Positions 57,544-64,000 of a stretch of 64,000 bases of DNA are shown here, in pieces. The stretch is from Sphingomonas sp. UV9. GTDB taxonomy: Bacteria > Pseudomonadota > Alphaproteobacteria > Sphingomonadales > Sphingomonadaceae. The notes below the pieces were generated by a model, which did not search any database, was not told the origin of the DNA, and saw only the letters and a program-made list of their open reading frames with translations. The position numbers and the translations under genes were made by a program. The stretch lies in NCBI RefSeq assembly GCF_004101245.1, contig NZ_SCIN01000002.1, positions 992,001 through 1,056,000 of the forward strand. Reading direction: 5' to 3'. Position 1 is the first letter of the stretch. Each line of letters opens with the position of its first letter.

Positions 57544-58068
57544 ATGACCGTCATGACCGTTCTCGAAGTCCCCGATCCCCGCCTGCGCCTCGTTGCGCAA
57601 GCCGTGGAGACGGTCGACGACTCCATCCGCACGCTCGTCGCCGACATGGTCGAGACGATGTACGACTTCAACGGCATCGGCCTCGCCGCGACCCAGGTCG
57701 GCGTGCAGAAGCGTGTCCTCGTCATCGATCTCCAGGAAGAGAAGGACGAGGAGGACAAGCCGATCAGGAACCCCAAGGCGTATATCAACGCCGAGATCCT
57801 TTCGGTCAGCGACGAGATGTCGACCTACAACGAAGGTTGCCTCTCGATCCCCGAGCAGTACGCCGAGGTCGCACGCCCTGCGCGCTGCCGCGTGAAGTGG
57901 CTCGACGAGACCGGCGCGGCGCATGAGGAGGATTTCGACGGTCTGCTGTCGACCTGCATGCAGCACGAGATCGACCATCTCGACGGCGTGCTGTTCATCG
58001 ACCACATCAGCCGCCTCAAGCGCGACATGGTGATGAAGAAGCTGGCAAAGCAGCGCAAGCTGGGGTGA
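57544..58068 (+). CDS. def: peptide deformylase
   Basis: 174 residues from ATG at 57544 (another ATG at 57553). Removes the formyl group from new proteins. All three motifs are intact: GIGLAATQVG, EGCLSIPEQ and QHEIDHLDG (zinc ligands Cys in EGCLS and His in HEIDH at 141-145). Functionally paired with fmt close by. Confidence 0.95.
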   Translation: MTVMTVLEVPDPRLRLVAQAVETVDDSIRTLVADMVETMYDFNGIGLAATQVGVQKRVLVIDLQEEKDEEDKPIRNPKAYINAEILSVSDEMSTYNEGCLSIPEQYAEVARPARCRVKWLDETGAAHEEDFDGLLSTCMQHEIDHLDGVLFIDHISRLKRDMVMKKLAKQRKLG

Positions 58069-58117
58069 GGGGCCGGGGGTTCGGTGCTGAGAGCACGGCT
58101 AATTCACCCAACACGCA

Positions 58118-58222
58118 ACCACCCCGGCGAAGGCCGGGGCCCAGTTGGAGAGGTCGCAGTAACGACGCACTGCGCTAAGTGGCAACGACCCCCAACTGGG
58201 CCCCGGCCTTCGCCGGGGTGGT
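58118..58222. repeat. 105-bp palindromic element, ACCACCCCGGCG family
   Basis: Arms ACCACCCCGGCGAAGGCCGG.. (58118) and complement ending 58222, about 31 bases each. Relative of the element at 35642-35748. Confidence 0.88.
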
Positions 58223-58254
58223 GCTGTTTCGTGAGACCGCAGCACATATCTCCA

Positions 58255-58332
58255 GTTCCCCCGCGAAGGCGGGGGCCAAGGACCACGAACGCCACCGTCG
58301 GTAACCCTGGACTCCCGCCTTCGCAGGAGAAC
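58255..58332. repeat. 78-bp palindromic element, GCGAAGGCGGG family
   Basis: Arms GTTCCCCCGCGAAGGCGGGG (58255) and CCCGCCTTCGCAGGAGAAC (to 58332), right arm with a few changes. It stands 32 bases from the preceding element of another family, so the def-rmuC gap (58069-58493) is mostly repeat. Confidence 0.85.
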
Positions 58333-58493
58333 AATATTCCGATTGTCCTACATCAACCGTTCGACGTATGTTCCGCACATGACGTCTCCATCCCCCTCCC
58401 AAAACCGCTCGCACAAGCGCGTCTCTCCCCCCAAGAGCATGCTGCACCAGCGTCTGCACTTTCTATACTTAACTCCAGAAACGGCGGTTTTCC

Positions 58494-59945
58494 GTGGCTG
58501 AGTTCGCCATCGTCGCCGTCCTCGCGCTCGCCGCCGGCCTGCTCCTCGGCTGGCTGCTAGCCTCGCGCAAAGCCCAGTCGCTCGCCGCCGACCTCGCCGT
58601 CGCCCAAACCAAGGCCGCCGACGCCGAGATCATCCGCACCGCGCGCGACGCCGTTGAACGCGAACGCAACGCGGCGATGCAGGACCTCGCCACGCTCCGC
58701 GCCCAGAACGCCGAGCGCGCCACCGACACCGATCGACTCCGCATCGACCTATCGACCATCCGCACCGACCGCGACGCCGCGCGCACCGAGATCGCGACGC
58801 TCAAGGCGCAGGGCGAGGCGTTCGAAGCGCGTCTGCTCGAATTGCGCGAGGCGAAGGACGTCATGGCCGCGCAGTTCGGCGACGTCGCCAACAAGCTGCT
58901 GAGCGATGCGCAGAAGACATTCCTCGACCGTGCCGACGCGCGCTTCCGCCAGTCGGAGGAGTCCGCCGGCCTGAACCTCAAGTCGATGCTGCAACCCGTC
59001 AGCGATCGCCTGCAACGCTACGAAGAGGGCGTCGCCAAGGTCGAGGCCGAGCGCCGCGATGCGTTCGGCGATCTCAAGGGCCAGATCGAACAGATGCGCC
59101 TCGGCCAGGAAAAGGTCTCCACCGAAGCCGCCAAGCTTGTCAATTCGCTCCGCAACGCCCCCAAATCCCGTGGCCGCTGGGGCGAGCAACAGCTCAAGAA
59201 CGTCCTCGAAACCTGCGGTCTCAGCGAACACACCGACTTCCAGACCGAGGTGTCCGTCGCAGTCGGCGACGACGGCGCGCGACTCCGCCCCGACGCGATC
59301 ATCCGCGTCCCCGGCGGCCGCGCGCTCGTCATCGACGCAAAGGTGTCGCTCAACGCCTATCAGGATGCATTCGGCGCGGTCGACGATGCCGAGCGTCTGA
59401 TCGGCCTGGCAGCGCATGCCGCGTCGATGCGCGCGCACGTCAACGGGCTCGGCAACAAGGCCTATTGGAGCCAGTTCGCCGACACGCCCGACTATGTCAT
59501 CATGTTCGTCCCCGGCGAGCACTTCCTGTCCGCCGCGCTCGAACACGACCCGACGCTTTGGGATTTCGCCTTCGAGAAGCGCGTCTTGCTTGCCACGCCC
59601 ACCAACCTGATCGCCATCGCCCGCACCGTCGCCGCGGTCTGGCGCCAGGAAAAGCTCGCCAACGAAGCGCGCAAGATCGGCGAACTCGGCAAGGAAATGC
59701 ACGATCGCTTGGCGAAGGTGGCGGACGACCTGCGCAAGGTCGGCGTCGGCCTCAACAGCGCGGTAAAGAATTTCAACGGCTTCACCAACTCGTTCAACGG
59801 ACGCCTGATGGTAACCGGCCGCAAGTTCCGCGACCTCAACATCGAGACCGGCGCGCGCGATCTGGAGGACGTGTCCTCGGTCGACGCGCTGGCGCTAGGT
59901 GAGGGCCCCGCGCTGATCGAGAAGCCGGAGGACGCCACTACTTGA
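58494..59945 (+). CDS. rmuC: DNA recombination protein RmuC
   Basis: 483 residues from the GTG at 58494. One N-terminal membrane helix (FAIVAVLALAAGLLLGWLLA), a long coiled coil (about 30-220, Ala/Arg/Glu-rich), then the RmuC nuclease-like domain: KSRGRWGEQQLKNVLETCGL, PDAIIRVPGGRALVIDAKVS, YVIMFVPGEHFLSAALE, RVLLATPTNLIAIARTVA. It limits recombination between short inverted repeats in E. coli, which is worth noting in a genome so rich in palindromes (inference). Confidence 0.9.
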   Translation: MAEFAIVAVLALAAGLLLGWLLASRKAQSLAADLAVAQTKAADAEIIRTARDAVERERNAAMQDLATLRAQNAERATDTDRLRIDLSTIRTDRDAARTEIATLKAQGEAFEARLLELREAKDVMAAQFGDVANKLLSDAQKTFLDRADARFRQSEESAGLNLKSMLQPVSDRLQRYEEGVAKVEAERRDAFGDLKGQIEQMRLGQEKVSTEAAKLVNSLRNAPKSRGRWGEQQLKNVLETCGLSEHTDFQTEVSVAVGDDGARLRPDAIIRVPGGRALVIDAKVSLNAYQDAFGAVDDAERLIGLAAHAASMRAHVNGLGNKAYWSQFADTPDYVIMFVPGEHFLSAALEHDPTLWDFAFEKRVLLATPTNLIAIARTVAAVWRQEKLANEARKIGELGKEMHDRLAKVADDLRKVGVGLNSAVKNFNGFTNSFNGRLMVTGRKFRDLNIETGARDLEDVSSVDALALGEGPALIEKPEDATT

Positions 59946-59946
59946 T

Positions 59947-60025
59947 GTTCTCCCGCGAAGGCGGGAGCCCAGGACCGAGCAGTGCTGCGTTCCGTTATCC
60001 TGGAACCCCGCCTTCGCGGGGGAAC
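59947..60025. repeat. 79-bp palindromic element, GCGAAGGCGGG family
   Basis: Arms GTTCTCCCGCGAAGGCGGGA (59947) and complement ending 60025, right after the rmuC stop. Confidence 0.85.
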
Positions 60026-60049
60026 GGTCGGCAGGGGGAACTCCTTAAT

Positions 60050-60149
60050 TCCGTCATGCCGGGCTCGTTCCGGCATCCACCGCTGCGCGAACTCAACGGC
60101 CGGAGAGATTACGGAACCGTGGACCCCGGAACAGGTCCGGGGTGACGGA
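60050..60149. repeat. 100-bp double-hairpin repeat element (copy 2)
   Basis: Outer arms TCCGTCA/TGACGGA around the same two hairpins as the copy at 44875-44975 (TGCCGGGCTCGTTCCGGCA exact; CCCCGGAACAGGTCCGGGG with one change). Middle sequences differ. Confidence 0.88.
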
Positions 60150-60277
60150 GGTAGGTTGGGGAAGAAACGAAGGGGTCGGGTCGAAAACCGATCGGTACAA
60201 AATTCGTTTACCTTCCGGAAACCTTTCCCGACCCCGCGCATTAACCCGGCAACACCTCCTCAAAGAGTCGCCCGGCC

Positions 60278-60355
60278 ATGAAACACATCGTCCCCGTCTT
60301 CTTCGCGCTCATTCCTTTCGCGGCCGTACTCGGCGCTTGCGTCACCTGCCCCTAA
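60278..60355 (+). CDS. 25-residue lipoprotein-like peptide
   Basis: ATG at 60278, TAA at 60353. The product MKHIVPVFFALIPFAAVLGA-CVTCP is almost entirely a lipoprotein signal (basic start, hydrophobic core, lipobox LGAC) with a four-residue tail. Tiny entericidin-like lipoproteins of this sort exist in alphaproteobacteria. Upstream 60190-60270 is AT-richer and could hold a promoter, and a strong hairpin follows. Small size makes chance possible. Confidence 0.45.
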   Translation: MKHIVPVFFALIPFAAVLGACVTCP

Positions 60356-60380
60356 GCGCCGTCCCAACCACGCAAAAGAA

Positions 60381-60412
60381 AAGGCCCGCCCGGATCACTC
60401 CGGGCGGGCCTT
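60381..60412. terminator. bidirectional rho-independent terminator
   Basis: AAGGCCCGCCCGG-ATCACT-CCGGGCGGGCCTT, a 13-bp perfect stem. Read on the minus strand it follows rplI by about 30 bases and is trailed by TTTTCTTTT; on the plus strand it follows the small peptide gene and is trailed by TCTGTAT. It ends the rpsF-rpsR-rplI transcript. Confidence 0.9.
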
Positions 60413-60442
60413 TCTGTATCAGCGAAGAAGGAAGCGAAGGGA

Positions 60443-61042
60443 TTAACCCTGCGCCTCTTCCTCGTCGTCGCGCTGCGGCGCTTCGGCGGTCGCGCCGGGC
60501 TCTGCGTTCGGATCGTAATCCTCGACGAAGCCAGCCTCGTCGCGCTCGAACATCGACGACATAACGTCGACGCCCGAAGCCTGCATCTCGGCCTCTTCAG
60601 GCGAGCGTGCGACGTTGACCTTGACGGACACCGCCACCTCGGGGTGGAGTGCAACCTTGACGGTGTACACGCCGATCGCCTTGATCGGCTTGTCGAGCAC
60701 GATCGCCGACTTGCCGACCTTGTGACCGTCGGCCACCAGCGCATCGACCAGATCGCGAACCGCGACCGAACCGTAGAGCTGACCGGTGTTCGACGCCTGA
60801 CGGATCAGGGTCACGGTCGCGTCGTTGAAAGTCTTCGCTTCGGTCTCGGCATCGCTGCGACGCGATGCGTTGTCCGATTCGATCTTCGCACGGTTCGACT
60901 CGAAAACCTTGCGGTTCGCGTCGTTCGAGCGAAGGGCCTTCTTGTTGGGAAGCAGGAAGTTACGCGCGTAACCGTCCTTGACCTTCACCACGTCGCCGAT
61001 AGCACCAAGCTTTTCGACGCGCTCAAGCAGAATGACGTCCAT
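60443..61042 (-). CDS. rplI: 50S ribosomal protein L9
   Basis: 199 residues. N-terminal L9 domain MDVILLERVEKLGAIGDVVK VKDGYARNFLLPNKKA, connecting helix, and C-terminal domain (GQLYGSVAVRDLVDALVADG to HPEVAVSVKVNVA). It has an acidic C-terminal extension of about 45 residues (EEAEMQASGVDVMSSMFERD to DDEEEAQG) beyond the 150-residue norm, as in other sphingomonads. Last gene of the S6-S18-L9 operon. Confidence 0.95.
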   Translation of the reverse strand: MDVILLERVEKLGAIGDVVKVKDGYARNFLLPNKKALRSNDANRKVFESNRAKIESDNASRRSDAETEAKTFNDATVTLIRQASNTGQLYGSVAVRDLVDALVADGHKVGKSAIVLDKPIKAIGVYTVKVALHPEVAVSVKVNVARSPEEAEMQASGVDVMSSMFERDEAGFVEDYDPNAEPGATAEAPQRDDEEEAQG

Positions 61043-61053
61043 GTGGGCGCTCC

Positions 61054-61278
61054 TTACTTAACGATGTAGGGCAGCAAGCCCAGATGACGCGCACGCTTGA
61101 TGGCCTGGGCCAGTTCGCGCTGCTTCTTCGCGGCAACAGACGTGATGCGCGAAGGGACGATCTTGCCACGCTCGGACACGAAGCCCTGCAGCAACCGGAC
61201 GTCCTTATAGTCGATCCGGGGAGCGTCTTTGGCGGAGAACGGGCAGCTCTTGCGGCGGCGGAAGAATGGACGTGCCAT
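61054..61278 (-). CDS. rpsR: 30S ribosomal protein S18
   Basis: 74 residues, complete: [60 protein letters not shown]. Binds 16S rRNA as a dimer with S6. It is 2 bases downstream of rpsF and 11 before rplI. Confidence 0.97.
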   Translation of the reverse strand: MARPFFRRRKSCPFSAKDAPRIDYKDVRLLQGFVSERGKIVPSRITSVAAKKQRELAQAIKRARHLGLLPYIVK

Positions 61279-61280
61279 GA

Positions 61281-61715
61281 TTATTCAGCTCCCTCTTCGC
61301 GGTCACGACGGGGACCACGGTCCGGACGATCGCCTCGATCGGGACGGCCTTCACGGCCACCTTCGCGGTCGCCACGACGCTCGCGGTCACGGTCCTGCTT
61401 GCGCATCATCACGGTCGGGCCCTCTTCGAGGGTGTCGACCTTGACCGTCATGTAACGGATGATGTCTTCGTTGATCTGGGTCTGGCGCTCCAGCTCTGCG
61501 ATCACGCTGCCCGGGGCATCGATCTCGAGCATGACATAGTGCGCCTTGCGGTTCTTGGCGATCTTGTACGCCAGCGAACGCAGGCCCCAGTTCTCGGTCT
61601 TTACGACCCGACCTTCGTTGTCGTTCACGATCTTGGTGGCGATTTCCGCCAGTGCGTCCACCTGCGCTTGTGCCAGATCCTGGCGCGCAAGGAACACATG
61701 CTCGTAAAGAGCCAT
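61281..61715 (-). CDS. rpsF: 30S ribosomal protein S6
   Basis: 144 residues from the ATG at 61715 ([20 protein letters not shown]), preceded by AAGGA. The ferredoxin-like fold covers residues 1-95 ([20 protein letters not shown]). The tail (about 105-144) is a run of Arg/Asp/Gly ([20 protein letters not shown]), an expanded charged repeat. First gene of the operon. Confidence 0.95.
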   Translation of the reverse strand: MALYEHVFLARQDLAQAQVDALAEIATKIVNDNEGRVVKTENWGLRSLAYKIAKNRKAHYVMLEIDAPGSVIAELERQTQINEDIIRYMTVKVDTLEEGPTVMMRKQDRDRERRGDREGGREGRPDRGDRPDRGPRRDREEGAE

Positions 61716-61794
61716 GTCTTGTCCTTCGTCTTGGCCGATCGCTGATACACGCCCCATGCGTGCACCCCTCCGACTGTCGTCTAGAATGCAAACA

Positions 61795-61822
61795 GGGGCG
61801 AGAGACGCGAATCTCTCACCCC
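61795..61822 (-). promoter_or_regulatory. hairpin in the rpsF leader or terminator of the RcnB-like gene
   Basis: On the minus strand GGGGTGAGAG-ATTCGCGT-CTCTCGCCCC makes a 10-bp stem with one G-U pair, about 80 bases before the rpsF start and 50 after the RcnB-like stop. The T-run after it is weak (TGTTTGC). It could be a terminator or a leader element for S6:S18 autoregulation. Confidence 0.45.
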
Positions 61823-61874
61823 GGTTGCTGTGGCCTTAGCCGATTATTCGGCAAAGACAAGGTTGGTGTGGACG

Positions 61875-62234
61875 TTACCGGCGAAAAGCGCCGCCACGAA
61901 CCTGCACCACGTTGCCGCGGCCGTTGATCAGGACCGCATCATTGCCCGAGCGGACCCACTGGCTGCCGCGCGGCGGTGTGGCGAGGCGATAGTTGCGGTA
62001 CGTCGTGATCACGCGATAGTTCTGCGCCTGGCGACGATCGAAGCGCTGGCCGGCGCGCCAGTTGCGCTGCTGCGGTGCGCGGACGACGGTCTTCTTGGTG
62101 ACGACGGTGCGGCCATTGTTGTTCTGGCGCACGGTGGTCACTTCGCGGCGCTGCTGCGCTTCGGCCGGGGCTGCGGCAAGCAGCGGGCTGGCGACGAGGG
62201 TAGCGGCAAGCGCGCTGAGGATGAACTTCTTCAT
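61875..62234 (-). CDS. RcnB-like exported protein
   Basis: 119 residues from the ATG at 62234 (GGGAG upstream). Signal peptide MKKFILSALAATLVASPLLA, then a basic Arg/Gln-rich stretch (RRPEV-like, QQRREVTTVRQNNNGRTVV) and the RcnB motif YRNYRLATPPRGSQWVRSGN, DAVLINGRGNVVQV. RcnB relatives are periplasmic proteins tied to Ni/Co balance in E. coli; most alphaproteobacterial members have no known role. Confidence 0.75.
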   Translation of the reverse strand: MKKFILSALAATLVASPLLAAAPAEAQQRREVTTVRQNNNGRTVVTKKTVVRAPQQRNWRAGQRFDRRQAQNYRVITTYRNYRLATPPRGSQWVRSGNDAVLINGRGNVVQVRGGAFRR

Positions 62235-62428
62235 GATAATCTCCCGTTGAAACACGGCGCCGTTGCTGCGGCGTCCTCATTAATCTGGGGTCGGAATGTC
62301 GCAGGCGCTTGTCGCATCGGTCGCGAAATGGTCGCCATTTGTCGCAAAACCCCGATGTTCGTTCAGGTTCGCGCAGTTGCAACTCGCGACACACCTTTCT
62401 ACGCCGCGGCAGCAAAACAGGAGAGATC

Positions 62429-63388
62429 ATGCGCGCGTTCATCTTCCCCGGCCAAGGGAGCCAGTCTGTCGGCATGGGCAAGGCGCTTGCCGAGGCGAGT
62501 GCCACCGCCCGCGAGGTTTTCGCCGAAGTCGACGAGGCGCTCGGCCAGCATCTGTTCCGCCTGATGAGCGAAGGTCCGGCGGACGACCTGCTCCTCACCG
62601 AGAACGCGCAGCCCGCGATCATGGCGAACGCGATCGCCACGTTGCGCGTCGCCGAGAAGGAGGGCGGTATCCGCCTTGCCGACAAGGCCGACTATGTCGC
62701 GGGCCACAGCCTCGGCGAATATACCGCCCTGTGCGCCGCGGGGGCACTTGACCTGTCGACCACCGCGCGCCTCCTGAAGCTGCGCGGCCGCGCGATGCAG
62801 GCGGCGGTCCCGGTCGGCGAGGGCGCGATGGCGGCTTTGCTCGGCACCGACCTCGAAAAGGCGCAACTCATCGCCGGCGCCGCGGTCGACGCGATCCTCG
62901 CGGAGGGCGGCGCCGAACTGATCTGCACCGTCGCCAACGACAATGATCCGTCGCAGGTCGTCATCTCCGGCCACCGCCTCGCCATCGAAAAGGCGATCGC
63001 GCTAGCCAAGGATCTGGGCGCCAAGCGCGCTGTCCTGCTTCCGGTCTCCGCACCCTTCCACTGCCCGCTGATGCAGCCCGCCGCCGAAGCGATGGAAGCC
63101 GCGCTTCTCGACGCCGATTTGCGCGCACCGCTGGTCCCCGTCTTCGCCAATGTCGACGCGGTGGCCGTCGCCGATCCCGGCGCGATCCGTCACCTGCTGG
63201 TCCAGCAGGTCACCGGCATGGTCCGCTGGCGCGAATCGGTCCTGGCGATGCACGCGGCCGGCGTCGCCCACTTCGTCGAATTCGGCGGCAAGGTGCTCGG
63301 CCCGATGGTCAAGCGCATCGCCCCCGACGCCGAGACCCTCAGCGTCATCACGATGGACGACATCGAGGAATTGGTGAAGAAGATGTGA
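62429..63388 (+). CDS. fabD: malonyl-CoA:ACP transacylase
   Basis: 319 residues from the ATG at 62429 with GGAGAG upstream. Transfers malonyl from CoA to acyl carrier protein to start fatty-acid synthesis. FPGQGSQSVGMGK, catalytic Ser94 in VAGHSLGEYTAL, the histidine in PVSAPFHCPLM and the final FVEFGGKVLGPMVKR are all normal. Usually followed directly by fabG; here a GxxExxY gene lies between. Confidence 0.95.
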   Translation: MRAFIFPGQGSQSVGMGKALAEASATAREVFAEVDEALGQHLFRLMSEGPADDLLLTENAQPAIMANAIATLRVAEKEGGIRLADKADYVAGHSLGEYTALCAAGALDLSTTARLLKLRGRAMQAAVPVGEGAMAALLGTDLEKAQLIAGAAVDAILAEGGAELICTVANDNDPSQVVISGHRLAIEKAIALAKDLGAKRAVLLPVSAPFHCPLMQPAAEAMEAALLDADLRAPLVPVFANVDAVAVADPGAIRHLLVQQVTGMVRWRESVLAMHAAGVAHFVEFGGKVLGPMVKRIAPDAETLSVITMDDIEELVKKM

Positions 63389-63414
63389 TCACGCGGAGAC
63401 GCGGAGCCGCGGAG
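63389..63414. repeat. left 26-bp inverted repeat around the GxxExxY gene
   Basis: TCACGCGGAGACGCGGAGCC.. at 63389-63414, starting at the fabD stop. It is made of three 8-base CGCGGAGN units. Its exact reverse complement is at 63807-63832. Confidence 0.95.
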
Positions 63415-63421
63415 AGAAGAT

Positions 63422-63841
63422 TTGAGAGAGATCGATCAGATCAGCGGCGATGTGCTCGATCTCTCACTCCGCATCCATCGGGACTTGGGCCCGGGTCTCC
63501 TTGAAAGCGTCTATGAATTGGTCCTGGCGGGCAAGCTTGCCAGTCTGGGTTACCAAGTGGCGCGGCAGCGATCGGTTGACATCGAATTTGAAGGGATGCG
63601 CTTCGAAGCGGCCTTCCGCATCGACCTCCTTGTCGACGAGCGCCTTCTCATAGAAATCAAATCGGTAGAGCAACTGACCGCAGTCCACGGCAAACAATTG
63701 CTCACCTATCTACGCCTCACCAAGCAGCCTGTCGGGCTGCTGATCAACTTCGGTGGCGCTACGCTCAAGGAGGGTGTGCGACGGATCGTAAACGACCATC
63801 GCCCCTCCGCGGCTCCGCGTCTCCGCGTGAACAAAATCTGA
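63422..63841 (+). CDS. GxxExxY protein (PD-(D/E)XK nuclease-like)
   Basis: 139 residues from a TTG at 63422 (family text starts there; no ATG fits). The hallmark GLLESVYE gives the family its name. A PD-(D/E)XK core is visible: FRIDLLVDERLLIEIKSVEQ (Asp, then E-x-K), followed by HGKQLLTYLRLTKQPVGLLI. The family is widespread and uncharacterised, with a predicted nuclease fold. The last codons (APRLRVNKI) are encoded by the right copy of a 26-bp inverted repeat whose left copy lies just before the start, so the whole gene is framed as a cassette between fabD and fabG. Confidence 0.85.
   Translation: MREIDQISGDVLDLSLRIHRDLGPGLLESVYELVLAGKLASLGYQVARQRSVDIEFEGMRFEAAFRIDLLVDERLLIEIKSVEQLTAVHGKQLLTYLRLTKQPVGLLINFGGATLKEGVRRIVNDHRPSAAPRLRVNKI
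63807..63832. repeat. right 26-bp inverted repeat around the GxxExxY gene
   Basis: Exact reverse complement of 63389-63414, lying within the 3' coding end of the GxxExxY gene. The pair spans 444 bases. Confidence 0.95.
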
Positions 63842-63852
63842 TGGAGACTAGA

Positions 63853-64000
63853 ATGTTTGACCTCACAGGCATGACCGCGCTTGTTACCGGCGCATCCGGC
63901 GGGATCGGGTCCGAGATCGCCAAGGCCCTAGCCGCCCAAGGTGCGCGCCTCGCCGTGTCCGGATCCAACGCCGACAAGCTCGACGCCTTCCGCGCCAGCC
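63853..64000 (+). CDS. fabG: 3-oxoacyl-ACP reductase FabG (partial, cut by window end)
   Basis: First 49 residues from the ATG at 63853 with GGAG upstream. MFDLTGMTALVTGASGGIGS is the short-chain dehydrogenase NAD(P)-binding TGxxxGIG motif, and LAAQGARLAVSGSNADKLDA follows FabG. It reduces 3-oxoacyl-ACP with NADPH in fatty-acid synthesis. The rest lies outside the window. Confidence 0.9.
   Translation, partial: MFDLTGMTALVTGASGGIGSEIAKALAAQGARLAVSGSNADKLDAFRAS

Overview
This window is a high-GC, gene-dense stretch of an alphaproteobacterial chromosome, most likely a member of the Sphingomonadaceae (Sphingomonas-like). The evidence is the linkage fabD/fabG, rpsF-rpsR-rplI, pcm-tolC-PopZ-like-valS, a CckA-type hybrid kinase, smpB beside dapA, fmt-truA, and many long palindromic intergenic repeats of the kind seen in sphingomonads. 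No plasmid or prophage backbone is seen. The first third (about 1-27 kb) is accessory; the rest (28-64 kb) is mostly core housekeeping.

Accessory part. 1-5 kb holds the tail of an ArsB-like permease, a membrane-anchored J-domain protein and a three-gene Tat-exported molybdenum aldehyde/xanthine oxidoreductase operon (paoABC-type). 5-12 kb holds a secreted phospholipase C, a TonB-dependent receptor, a DeoR/GlpR-type regulator and a DUF5690 MFS-like carrier, which together look like a nutrient (phospholipid-derived) scavenging unit. 12.4-13.6 kb has a lone tyrosine-recombinase catalytic domain beside a broken MscS gene. GH97 glycosidase, DUF302 and haloacid-dehalogenase genes follow. From 25.4 back to 17.1 kb (minus strand) runs a six-gene operon made only of membrane transport/channel genes (SLC13-TrkA_C, MscS, DUF389, CPA1 antiporter, DUF2254, APC-like permease), with four successive 4-bp stop/start overlaps. 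A decayed K+ channel/RCK gene lies divergent to it. tRNA-Cys(GCA) sits at 26.4 kb.

Core part. Protein repair and envelope export (pcm, tolC), a PopZ-like polarity protein, valS, a MATE pump, a NYN nuclease-like protein, DoxX, GreB, soluble lytic transglycosylase, dapA, a TonB-like protein, smpB, DUF2062, two tandem M13 metallopeptidases, cckA plus a free receiver, ilvD, a small lipoprotein, nnr (NAD(P)HX repair), an RlmD/TrmA-type RNA methyltransferase, truA/fmt, recR, def, rmuC, the S6-S18-L9 operon, an RcnB-like periplasmic protein, fabD, a GxxExxY gene and the start of fabG.

The most unusual signals are mobile-DNA-like. At least a dozen 60-125 bp palindromic elements of several families occupy the intergenic spaces, and two of them lie in frame inside essential or conserved enzymes: an 83-bp palindrome in the ValS catalytic region and an 84-bp palindrome in the epimerase half of Nnr. 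Separately, a GxxExxY gene framed by a perfect 26-bp inverted repeat, built from 8-bp tandem units, sits between fabD and fabG, normally close neighbours. These are the best candidates for something undescribed in this window.
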